6,951 bases of DNA from Pyrodictiaceae archaeon (GCA_027033675.1 JALVKZ010000310.1:1-6951), one strand, 5' to 3'. Shown: positions 1 through 4,966, counted from the first letter of the stretch. Program-made: numbers and translations. The notes: generated by a model from the letters alone, not told the origin.

Positions 1-112
1 GAGCTGTTGCTACATCCCCTCCACCACCAGTTGATAGTATTAGTACACAGCGAGGATTACGCCCATAGATGTTTCTGAGGAACCCCAACAATGCTCGCCG
101 AGATAGAACCAT
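1..112 (-). CDS. DUF1152-like protein, N-terminal fragment (cut by window edge)
   Basis: Reading the minus strand from an ATG at 112, 37 codons stay open to the left edge. The visible protein has a basic N-terminal stretch, then a hydrophobic strand (VLILS) followed directly by T-GGGG-DVATA. A beta-strand running into a Gly-rich loop with Asp (GGGGDV) near the N-terminus is what I recall for the archaeal DUF1152 family (COG4034), a family without assigned function; other nucleotide-binding folds could look similar over so short a stretch. There is no ribosome binding site just upstream. A TATA-like stretch about 26 bases before the ATG fits a leaderless message. The frame stays open further upstream without an ATG, so the start could be earlier. 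It is divergent from glmM. The family call is moderate; that the frame is coding is more likely than not. Confidence 0.5.
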   Translation of the reverse strand, partial: MVLSRRALLGFLRNIYGRNPRCVLILSTGGGGDVATA

Positions 113-130
113 AGAGGGGTGAAGGGGGAA

Positions 131-145
131 CTCTTTTACTTTACA
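131..145. promoter_or_regulatory. possible shared TATA-like element between DUF1152-like gene and glmM
   Basis: The stretch TTTTACTTTACA is the only AT-rich run between the two divergent genes. On the minus strand it lies about 26 bases before the ATG at 112, the spacing expected for a leaderless archaeal message. On the plus strand it would place a start near 165 and a leader of about 30 bases. The match to a TATA box is imperfect (GTAAAGTAAAAG on the minus strand), so this is a weak call. Confidence 0.25.
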
Positions 146-198
146 GCAGTGTTTCCAGGTATAGGTGGCCAGCCTAGTAGACAGCCATCTGGGTGCAT

Positions 199-1590
199 AT
201 GTCCTTGGGCAAGTTGTTTGGAACTGACGGGGTACGCGGAGTAGTAAATAGGGAGCTTACGCCATCTCTAGCCCTTAAGCTAGGCACGGCCATTGCTACG
301 CATTATGGTGAGGGTATTCGCGTACTAGTAGGCCGTGATGGAAGGGCTGGCGGTGAGATGATAATGAACGCAGTAATAGCTGGTCTTCTCTCCGGCGGCG
401 CCGAGGTCTATAAGGCCGGAGTGAAGGGGTATGCACCTACCCCAGCCATACAATACGCTGTAAAGGAACATGGCTACGATATTGGCGTCATTGTTACTGC
501 TAGCCATAATCCACCGGAATACAATGGTATAAAGGTGATAAGCTCCCTAGGCATAGAGATTGATAGGGAGACTGAAAAGAAGATTGAGCAAATATACTTC
601 GAGGAACGCTTCCGCCTAACACCTTGGACAAGAATACGCGATGGAGTACGCATAGACGATGAGGTGCTAAGTACCTATATTCGCGGAATAATCGAGAAGG
701 TTGATAAAAACCTCATACGTTCCCGTGGTTTCCGTGTACTGGTTGATTGCGCCAACAACGTCGCCTCGCTAACGACTCCAGAGATCCTAAGAATGCTCGG
801 CGTCAAAGCCTACACGTTAGCCTGTAATATATCGACACAACCCTATCGAGAACCCGAGCCCACGCCTAACTCGCTAAGAGAAGCAGCTAACGTGGTTAAA
901 GCACTAGGCCTAGACCTAGGAACCGGCCACGACGGTGACGGGGATAGAGCCATCTTTATCGACGAGAAAGGCGAAGTATGGTGGGGAGATCGTACGGGAG
1001 CATTGCTCTCAAGGTACATAGCTGAGCATAAGCTAACACAAAACGTGCCTAGAGCCGTATACACGGCTGTTTCAAGTAGCCGGTTAGTAGAGGAATACCT
1101 AAGGGAAGCTGGCGTAGAGGTTCGCTGGACCCCGGTAGGCTCGATAAACATAGCCTATAGCCTGCTCGAGAACGGTGGCATCGCCGGGTTCGAGGAAAAT
1201 GGTGGATTCCTCTATCCTCCCCACCTCCTGGCACGCGATGGCGGCATGACGCTTGCGCTTTTCCTTGAGATGATGGCTCGTGAGAAGAAGACCGCGTCAG
1301 AGCTATTCAACGAACTCCCGAGATACTACGCTGTTAAGATAAAGATACCCATGCCCAGGGACAAGGCATTGGAAATAGTAAAGGCATTAACAAACGAGTA
1401 TAAATCAAGGAGCGCGCGAGTTGTAACAGTTGACGGTATCAGAGTTGACGAGGAGGACTACTGGTTCCTAGTGAGGCCAAGCGGTACAGAACCTGTGCTT
1501 AGAATAATGGTTGAGGCAAAGACCCCTGAGAAAGCTAGGCAATTAGCCGAGGAGCTGGCTGAGAAGGCTCGGAGGCTGGGCACGGCATGA
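199..1590 (+). CDS. glmM: phosphoglucosamine mutase / phosphohexomutase family
   Basis: This is a cytosolic alpha-D-phosphohexomutase. It interconverts glucosamine-6-phosphate and glucosamine-1-phosphate on the way to UDP-GlcNAc, and archaeal members may also act on phosphomannose or phosphoglucose. Numbering from ATG 199 (463 aa): [10 protein letters not shown] near the N-terminus, the phosphoserine loop TASHNP at 100-105 with catalytic Ser102, the metal loop DGDGDR at 245-250, the sugar-binding loop GFEENGG at 330-336, and the phosphate-binding RPSGTEP at 426-432. All four domains are present and the length is normal for the family (bacterial GlmM about 445). A GTG six bases earlier (193) is in frame; I prefer the ATG because MSLGKLFGT resembles the usual N-terminus, though no strong ribosome site decides it. 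The stop overlaps the next start as ATGA, so the two genes are probably co-transcribed and translationally coupled. The family is certain; substrate preference cannot be read from sequence. Confidence 0.93.
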   Translation: MSLGKLFGTDGVRGVVNRELTPSLALKLGTAIATHYGEGIRVLVGRDGRAGGEMIMNAVIAGLLSGGAEVYKAGVKGYAPTPAIQYAVKEHGYDIGVIVTASHNPPEYNGIKVISSLGIEIDRETEKKIEQIYFEERFRLTPWTRIRDGVRIDDEVLSTYIRGIIEKVDKNLIRSRGFRVLVDCANNVASLTTPEILRMLGVKAYTLACNISTQPYREPEPTPNSLREAANVVKALGLDLGTGHDGDGDRAIFIDEKGEVWWGDRTGALLSRYIAEHKLTQNVPRAVYTAVSSSRLVEEYLREAGVEVRWTPVGSINIAYSLLENGGIAGFEENGGFLYPPHLLARDGGMTLALFLEMMAREKKTASELFNELPRYYAVKIKIPMPRDKALEIVKALTNEYKSRSARVVTVDGIRVDEEDYWFLVRPSGTEPVLRIMVEAKTPEKARQLAEELAEKARRLGTA

Positions 1591-2018
1591 AGTACCGGTT
1601 CATGGATCTGGCGGCGTGCCCCATGTGTAAGCACTTCCCCTTAGAGCTATACGTTATCGAGGAAAGAGTGTATCCAGAGCGAGAGGAACAAATCAAGGAG
1701 TTGCTGAAAAAGTATAAGCCACCTCTCTGCGAGCTTTATTGCTACCGTTTACAAACACCTATAGGAAAGAGGATAGAGGAGGTAGACGGCAATACTCCTT
1801 GCGAGGAGTGCCTAAAGGTAGAAGTGGTTACTGGTGTACTCTACTGCCCTAATTGTAAGAGATGGTACCCCATAATAGACGAGATACCACGAATGCTTCC
1901 CGATAATCTACGGAAGAAGGAAGAGGATCTCAAATTCCTTAGAAGGTATCAAGATAAAATACCAGAGAAAATACTACGAGAAGGAAAGCCCTGGAATTTA
2001 GGTGATGAAAAGAGATAA
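1587..2018 (+). CDS. Trm112-like zinc-binding protein with a central insert
   Basis: The 143-residue protein begins with LAACPMC (Cys11, Cys14) and closes its zinc module with CPNC followed by [16 protein letters not shown] (Cys87, Cys90), the signature of the Trm112/YcaR family. Trm112 is known as an obligate activating partner of several methyltransferases acting on tRNA, rRNA and release factors, so an adaptor role in translation is the best inference. The bacterial YcaR form is only about 60 residues. Here residues about 25-77 form an insert between the two zinc half-sites, as in eukaryotic Trm112, and the insert carries four more cysteines (48, 52, 72, 75; the last two as CEEC) that could bind a second metal. 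The tail from about 108 is charged and probably helical. The start overlaps the glmM stop by four bases. No methyltransferase gene is visible nearby. Confidence 0.8.
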   Translation: MKYRFMDLAACPMCKHFPLELYVIEERVYPEREEQIKELLKKYKPPLCELYCYRLQTPIGKRIEEVDGNTPCEECLKVEVVTGVLYCPNCKRWYPIIDEIPRMLPDNLRKKEEDLKFLRRYQDKIPEKILREGKPWNLGDEKR

Positions 2019-2054
2019 CGCGATACTAAAAATACCCGTGGCTCAGCTAGGGAC

Positions 2055-2213
2055 TTACTTATACACAACTATTACTAGTCTTCCGCGCCACTCGCTCATC
2101 TCTATTTTTACCCTGTCTCCCTCGCGCCACCGAATACTAGCTACTAGCTCATCTGGTAGGCGTACCAAGTAGCCCTTTTCATCACGCTCAACTAGGCCTT
2201 CATAGGTTGTCAC
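2055..2213 (-). CDS. small AbrB/SpoVT-type (MazE-like) DNA-binding protein
   Basis: A 52-residue protein read from GTG 2213. The pattern is a short strand with charged turn (YEGLVERDEKGYLVRLP), then DELVASIRW, then REGDRVKIEM and a final strand RLVIVVYK. This matches the swapped-hairpin AbrB fold (typically x-V-x-x-K-G-x-V-x-I-P-x-E-L-R-x-x-L-x-x-GD-x-V-x-I), including the Leu-Pro-Asp-Glu-Leu turn and the Glu-Gly-Asp before the third strand. Family members are dimeric transcription regulators or antitoxins. A purine-rich ribosome site (GGGGAG, 2222-2227) lies eight bases before the GTG, and a T-rich TATA-like box lies further up. It sits 56 bases downstream of the small heat-shock gene on the same strand and could be the last gene of that cluster or have its own promoter. 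No toxin gene is next to it, so regulator is likelier than antitoxin. It converges on the Trm112-like gene with 36 bases between stops. Confidence 0.62.
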   Translation of the reverse strand: MTTYEGLVERDEKGYLVRLPDELVASIRWREGDRVKIEMSEWRGRLVIVVYK

Positions 2214-2249
2214 AGCTTATCTCCCCAGGTCTGCGAAAAGGTTAGGAAT

Positions 2250-2259
2250 AGTGTAAAAA
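2250..2259 (-). promoter_or_regulatory. possible TATA-like box for the AbrB-type gene / T-rich stop signal of the heat-shock gene
   Basis: On the minus strand the intergenic stretch reads AAGATTTTTACACT. It could act as a TATA-like box, giving a start about 10-15 bases before the GTG at 2213. Together with a following CCTTTT it could equally be a T-rich archaeal termination zone for the upstream gene. Sequence alone does not separate the two. Confidence 0.3.
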
Positions 2260-2269
2260 TCTTAGCGGT

Positions 2270-2689
2270 TTAGGATGGTCTTTTTCGCGGAATGATTATC
2301 TCAACTATCTTGTTCGGCCTAATATTATATCTTATGCTAGAGGGGTCAGCGTCAGACGGTAGCGGTATTTCATGTTCGTATTCGTGGAATACTATGTCCT
2401 CTCCAACCATGGTTCCATAAATATCGCTGAATCTCACCTCTTTCTCTAAAGAGGCTCTTATGATAAGCTTATCCTCTGTAGCTTTTACCTCAAGTGACGA
2501 GATATCAGCTCCTGCTAAGTCGACTAGTACTACGTAGGCGTCAGGGCGCTGGTATATTGTATAGAGGGGCCTCATGCTCCCCTGCCGAAATAGGCTCATA
2601 CTAGTTGTTTCTTCGAAACTCTTCTCTATTTCCTCCATTATTCTCTTATGTATCTTCTCTATTCTTCTCCTAATCTCCTCGAAGCTCAT
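2270..2689 (-). CDS. small heat-shock protein (Hsp20/alpha-crystallin family)
   Basis: Small heat-shock proteins are ATP-independent cytosolic holdases that bind unfolding proteins. Numbering from ATG 2689 (139 aa): a charged helical N-terminus (1-30) rich in Glu/Arg/Lys, then an alpha-crystallin domain from about 43 to 135. The domain is shown by YQRPDAYVVLVDLAGAD (46-62), LEVKATEDKLIIRA (66-79), FHEYEHEIPLPSDADPSSI (101-119) and the last strand NKIVEIIIPRK. I chose this ATG because GGGGTG at 2697-2702 lies seven bases before it; a TTG at 2704 in the same frame would add five residues but has no such site. Two oddities: the usual A-x-x-x-n-G-v-L motif is replaced by RYNIRPNKIVEI, and the protein ends right after the final strand, so the C-terminal I-x-I extension that links subunits into large oligomers is missing. 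It follows the PAC2 gene by 23 bases and is likely in its operon. Confidence 0.85.
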   Translation of the reverse strand: MSFEEIRRRIEKIHKRIMEEIEKSFEETTSMSLFRQGSMRPLYTIYQRPDAYVVLVDLAGADISSLEVKATEDKLIIRASLEKEVRFSDIYGTMVGEDIVFHEYEHEIPLPSDADPSSIRYNIRPNKIVEIIIPRKRPS

Positions 2690-2696
2690 AATGATG

Positions 2697-2702
2697 CACC
2701 CC
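2697..2702 (-). promoter_or_regulatory. ribosome binding site that decides the Hsp20 start
   Basis: GGGGTG on the minus strand, seven bases before ATG 2689, matches the anti-Shine-Dalgarno tail of archaeal 16S rRNA. It overlaps the alternative TTG at 2704, which argues against that start. Confidence 0.6.
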
Positions 2703-2712
2703 AAGTATCTGC

Positions 2713-3480
2713 TTATGCATAGAGAAGTGGACTTGGTCCACCCATCTCAGCCATAGCTTCCTTGGTCTTCTTCATGAGGCCTCTCATTCTTACGCGAATC
2801 ATCTCTGCTTGTTCAAGTAATTTCTTAACATCGATCTCGGCGCCAATTGCTTTTGATAATGCCGTTAGTACACTAGCTGCTGCCTCTGGGTCTGGGAACT
2901 CTACATAGGCGTCCGCTAATAGTACAAGGTTGGTGACTCTTTTCCTTATGGCTTGTTTTAATATAAGTGCATATGGTCCTACGAGGTATCCGCTACTGAA
3001 TACCTCTATACCTAGTTTAGATGCTAATTCCTTTGCTTTCTCATTGCTTGCTATCCAGTACACATGAGGCTTATCCATATTTATCCTATTGGGCGATGCT
3101 ATCCCGACTACGGATACTATATAGTCTATCCCCTTGCGTATGGCATAGTCTATTAATAGCCTAGCCAAGAGTGGGATAACGCCCGCTGGTACTGGCGTCT
3201 CAGCTGTAAGTGCCATTATGTTGTCCTTAGCGTAGATACGCAGCGGGGGCCGAACTTCACCCTTTGATATAACGGCTACGGGTGGCATAAGTGCCTCAAT
3301 ATCTATACCCGCGACCTCCTGTAGTCCCATGCTCTCAACAATATGATTTGCCGAGATTACGCCTACTAGCCCGGTATCCGGTAAGCCTAAGATGAAGAAG
3401 CTTGGCTTACGTAGCTCGAATTCAATGTACTCTACTAGGGTTAATCCGTCAAGGCTCTCCTCGTATATTATCCCGGCCAA
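2713..3480 (-). CDS. PAC2-family proteasome assembly chaperone with C-terminal HbYX motif
   Basis: The 255-residue protein belongs to the PAC2 family (COG2047), the family of eukaryotic Pac1/Pac2 and of archaeal PbaA/PbaB. Signs: the early loop GLPDTGLVG at 32-40 after a hydrophobic strand; APVP-type turn ETPVPAG near 94-100; the beta-alpha segment YIVSVVGIASP at 120-130; and the conserved LLADAYVEFPDPEAAASVL at 187-205. A long amphipathic helix with many Lys/Arg/Met runs from about 216 to 246. The last three residues are Leu253-Tyr254-Ala255, the hydrophobic-Tyr-any (HbYX) tail by which proteasome activators and chaperones dock in pockets of the 20S alpha ring. A role in binding or assembling the archaeal 20S proteasome is therefore inferred. 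The start is TTG 3480, supported by GGAG seven bases upstream. It heads a probable operon with the small heat-shock gene 23 bases downstream. Confidence 0.85.
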   Translation of the reverse strand: MAGIIYEESLDGLTLVEYIEFELRKPSFFILGLPDTGLVGVISANHIVESMGLQEVAGIDIEALMPPVAVISKGEVRPPLRIYAKDNIMALTAETPVPAGVIPLLARLLIDYAIRKGIDYIVSVVGIASPNRINMDKPHVYWIASNEKAKELASKLGIEVFSSGYLVGPYALILKQAIRKRVTNLVLLADAYVEFPDPEAAASVLTALSKAIGAEIDVKKLLEQAEMIRVRMRGLMKKTKEAMAEMGGPSPLLYA

Positions 3481-3487
3481 AGATTAT

Positions 3488-3491
3488 CTCC
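3488..3491 (-). promoter_or_regulatory. ribosome binding site supporting the TTG start of the PAC2 gene
   Basis: The minus strand reads CCCGGAGATAATCT then TTG. GGAG with seven bases of spacing, extended as GGAGATAAT, is close to the crenarchaeal consensus, and no in-frame ATG occurs near the protein's expected N-terminus. Confidence 0.6.
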
Positions 3492-3513
3492 GGGATAGTA
3501 TTCTTGTACAGTC

Positions 3514-3539
3514 TCGGGTAGAAATAGCCTTGCACCCGA
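3514..3539 (-). repeat. hairpin in the leader of the PAC2 gene
   Basis: A perfect six-base inverted repeat (TCGGGT 3514-3519, ACCCGA 3534-3539) encloses 14 bases. If transcription of the PAC2 gene starts near 3543, this hairpin would form at the very 5' end of a leader of about 60 bases. The role is unknown; such a repeat can occur by chance. Confidence 0.3.
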
Positions 3540-3541
3540 AT

Positions 3542-3568
3542 AACCTCTAAGGCATGAGGTTTGCCTTA
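3542..3568. repeat. two interlocked perfect inverted repeats (operator-like block)
   Basis: Read as A-B-T-A'-B': AACCTC (3542-3547) and TAAGGCA (3548-3554), then one T, then GAGGTT (3556-3561, complement of the first) and TGCCTTA (3562-3568, complement of the second). Six plus seven base pairs use 26 of 27 bases. As RNA the two hairpins are mutually exclusive, because a full pseudoknot would have no loop bases. As DNA it gives two interleaved dyads. It begins at a TATA-like element and ends where a PAC2 transcript would start, which is an operator position. Function is inferred. Confidence 0.45.
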
Positions 3569-3571
3569 AAC
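3564..3571. promoter_or_regulatory. TATA-like element readable in both directions
   Basis: CCTTAAAC on the plus strand is GTTTAAGG on the minus strand. About 26 bases away it would start transcription near 3594 on the plus strand, exactly at the 5' edge of the foldable segment, and near 3543 on the minus strand toward the PAC2 gene. The match to box A is short, so this remains a candidate. Confidence 0.3.
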
Positions 3572-3592
3572 AAGGTACGAGTAGACAGAAGA

Positions 3593-3714
3593 GGGCTGAG
3601 CTGTTTCTTCTCAGGCTTTTCGAGCCAAGACCCGCTGCTCGCTGGAGTAGGTACTACCCTTGGTAGAAGTAATTTCGGCCAGGCTAGGCGCTACTAGGGC
3701 AGCGCGACTCAGCT
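3593..3714 (+). ncRNA. candidate structured small RNA in the 340-bp intergenic region
   Basis: This gene-free segment is about 57% G+C, richer than the AT-rich stretch after it. It folds as a nested set: a closing helix GCTGAG/CTCAGC (3595-3600 with 3708-3713, plus an outer G-U pair), a small hairpin GGCT/AGCC (3614-3626), an eight-pair helix with one G-U (3633-3640 with 3697-3704), a five-pair helix AGTAG/CTACT (3646-3650 with 3691-3695) and a hairpin CTACC-CTT-GGTAG (3654-3666). A TATA-like element ends 22 bases upstream and T-rich sequence follows. A second CTCAG at 3610-3614 can compete for the first strand. I do not recognise a known family; box C/D or H/ACA signatures are not clear. Helices of this size also arise by chance in 120 bases, so confidence is low. 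Confidence 0.27.
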
Positions 3715-3775
3715 AATCTATGATAATCCTCAACTTAATTTACAAATCTATTTCTAGGCCATTGTTCCTAAACGT

Positions 3776-3784
3776 GTTTTAAAC
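3776..3784 (+). promoter_or_regulatory. TATA box for the His/Glu-cluster protein gene
   Basis: GTTTTAAAC is a good archaeal box A. A start about 26 bases on (near 3806) gives a short leader that carries GGTGG at 3810-3814, six bases before the TTG start at 3821. Confidence 0.55.
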
Positions 3785-3820
3785 CCCCGGATAGCATAGG
3801 GTACTGCGTGGTGGCTGGGT

Positions 3821-4183
3821 TTGACCGATGTAATAATAGTGACAAAGGATGATGATGCAGCAGCATGGTTCAAGAAGAATAAAATATTCATTAATATTAG
3901 ATGGGTTCAAATAGAGGATGAAGTAGAATGGTTCCTAGACGAGAGTTTCATACACGAATATATAGAACATGTACTTGGCCTTGGACACCAGCGAGCCGTT
4001 TTCATAGAGAAGGTGCTAAGAGAGACTCTTTACAGCGAGTGGTACGGCCAGAACCCACTTAGCATATTATACGGCAAGAGCGTAAACACTAGCAAAATGC
4101 CTAGTAAAGAATCCTTACGGACTGTGCATGAGGAACTCCCTCAACTTTTATCACAGCATCAGGGTGCACTAGCCCCTTTTTAA
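3821..4183 (+). CDS. conserved-looking hypothetical protein with a His/Glu cluster
   Basis: I do not recognise this 120-residue acidic, soluble protein. It starts at TTG 3821 (GGTGG six bases upstream, TATA box 40 bases upstream); there is no usable ATG until residue 93. A strand VIIVT and acidic KDDD open it, and residues 22-31 (IFINIRWVQI) look like another strand. The centre has HEYIEHVLGLGH: His45, Glu46, Glu49, His50 and His56 on what should be one helix and turn, a plausible metal site. It is not HExxH, since the spacing is HExxEH. The segment WFLDESFIHEYIEHVLGLGH followed by a long helix (61-75) looks like a compact helical domain. The last 27 residues lie antisense to the conserved end of the DUF424 gene, and look like a low-complexity tail (LPQLLSQHQGALAPF). 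The stop is TAA followed at once by an in-frame TAG. Own promoter and ribosome site argue that it is expressed. Confidence 0.65.
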   Translation: MTDVIIVTKDDDAAAWFKKNKIFINIRWVQIEDEVEWFLDESFIHEYIEHVLGLGHQRAVFIEKVLRETLYSEWYGQNPLSILYGKSVNTSKMPSKESLRTVHEELPQLLSQHQGALAPF

Positions 4184-4427
4184 TAGCTGCATTTATGGTG
4201 TTTTCTCCTACAAGGTTTAATATTGTCGCCTCCTCTGCCCGTTCCATAGCAACACTTAATGGTACCAGGATACCCTCATAGAAGTTCTTACTGACGTGGA
4301 GTACCAGTTTCCCGCTTTTGAACATTTTCCCTAGGAGGTCACTATCACATATAGCTATTAGCTTCTCTCCTTGTACCTCATAGATCTTCATATATACCAT
4401 TGGCTCCTCGGACATGTTTCCTGCCAT
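4101..4427 (-). CDS. DUF424 family protein
   Basis: Archaeal DUF424 (COG2412), function unassigned. The body fits the family closely: MKIYEVQGEKLIAICDSDLLGKMF, then KLVLHVSKNFYEGILVPLS, then EEATILNLVGENTINAAIKKGLVHPDAVIKVEGVPHAQSVRIL, including the typical KGLVHP and GVPHAQ near the C-terminus. It is a small soluble protein. The start is uncertain. ATG 4427 sits about 26-30 bases from the TATA-rich element and would be leaderless (108 aa). ATG 4400 has GAGGAG just upstream and begins closer to the usual family N-terminus (MVYMKIY, 99 aa); ATG 4415 lies between. It is divergent from aIF2-beta across 73 bases, hinting at a link to translation, and its last 83 bases overlap the convergent plus-strand gene. 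Confidence 0.85.
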   Translation of the reverse strand: MAGNMSEEPMVYMKIYEVQGEKLIAICDSDLLGKMFKSGKLVLHVSKNFYEGILVPLSVAMERAEEATILNLVGENTINAAIKKGLVHPDAVIKVEGVPHAQSVRILY

Positions 4428-4450
4428 AAGTCTGAGTGCAGGTGAACCAT

Positions 4451-4465
4451 CTATAAATATTAATC
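4451..4465. promoter_or_regulatory. shared bidirectional TATA element between DUF424 and aIF2-beta
   Basis: The stretch CTATAAATATTAAT gives CTATAAATA on the plus strand and TTAATATTTATAG on the minus strand. Forward, a start near 4480 leaves a leader of about 20 bases bearing GGGAG (4490-4494). Reverse, a start near 4430 gives a leaderless or near-leaderless DUF424 message. It is the only AT-rich block in the 73-base gap, so both genes probably use it. Confidence 0.6.
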
Positions 4466-4500
4466 GTTAAGCACCCCGAGAAGCTAAGAGGGAGACAGAG

Positions 4501-4947
4501 ATGAGTGCTAAGCGTGACGATACAATAAAGCTTCTATACGATTATGATTATTTGCTTAATCGCCTCTATGAGCGCCTGCCAGCACGAGGAGCTAAGGCGT
4601 CACGATTCGAGTTACCGAGGCTCGTAGTAGAGCGTGTCGGTAACAAGACTATTATAAGAAACTTCAAGCAGATAGCAGACGTTATGCGGCGTGACCCAAG
4701 AATCATTATGAGGTATCTGTTACGGGAGTTGGGCGCAAGTGGTAACTATGATGAGGAGAACGGCATGCTCACTATTAACGTAAAGGTATCAACTGCTACT
4801 CTTAATAACTTATTACAAAGATTCGTTAAGACCTATGTAATATGTCCAACATGTGGAGCGCCTGATACCAGGCTAGAGAAGAGAGGAAAAGCATGGGTAC
4901 TAGTATGCGAAGCTTGCGGCGCTGAGCAGCCAGTTCCGCCACTCTAG
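4501..4947 (+). CDS. eif2b: translation initiation factor aIF2 subunit beta
   Basis: Beta subunit of the archaeal aIF2 heterotrimer, which carries initiator Met-tRNA to the small ribosomal subunit in a GTP-dependent way; beta binds the gamma subunit through its N-terminal helix. The 148-residue protein shows the parts in order: N-terminal helix with YDYDYLLNRLYERLP (13-27), the central alpha-beta domain with NKTIIRNFKQIADVMRRDP (48-66) and YLLRELGASGNYDEENGMLTI (72-92), then a zinc ribbon with CPTC (Cys115, Cys118) and CEAC (Cys136, Cys139). The length is typical (about 135-150). ATG 4501 follows GGGAG with six bases of spacing and a clear TATA box at 4451. A hairpin with T-rich tail follows the stop, so the gene may be transcribed alone. 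Confidence 0.95.
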   Translation: MSAKRDDTIKLLYDYDYLLNRLYERLPARGAKASRFELPRLVVERVGNKTIIRNFKQIADVMRRDPRIIMRYLLRELGASGNYDEENGMLTINVKVSTATLNNLLQRFVKTYVICPTCGAPDTRLEKRGKAWVLVCEACGAEQPVPPL

Positions 4948-4966
4948 GATAGCACTACTTCACTTA

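Noticed and set aside
843..1151. Open frame of about 100 codons on the minus strand
   Set aside because: It lies wholly inside glmM, whose motifs are continuous through it; the antisense product shows no domain.
2055..2213. Toxin-antitoxin pair based on the MazE-like protein
   Set aside because: Neither neighbour resembles a toxin: one is a small heat-shock protein, the other a Trm112-like protein on the opposite strand.
2574..2756. Plus-strand frame of 60 codons rich in Ile/Leu/Ser
   Set aside because: It is antisense to the helical N-terminus of the small heat-shock protein; the hydrophobic look comes from reading Glu/Lys/Arg codons backwards.
3614..3626. GGCTTTTCGAGCC resembling a tRNA T-arm
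   Set aside because: The loop does not fit the TTCRA consensus, and no acceptor, anticodon or D arm can be placed around it.
3719..3727. TATGATAAT as a box C of a C/D small RNA
   Set aside because: The match to RTGATGA is imperfect, and no box D (CTGA) or internal C'/D' pair follows at a sensible distance.
3720..3782. Twenty-codon plus-strand frame from ATG 3720
   Set aside because: It is short, has no ribosome site, and runs across the TATA box of the next gene.
3953..3988. HExxH-type zinc protease motif in the hypothetical protein
   Set aside because: The spacing is HEYIEH, one residue too long for HExxH, so it is reported only as a possible metal site.
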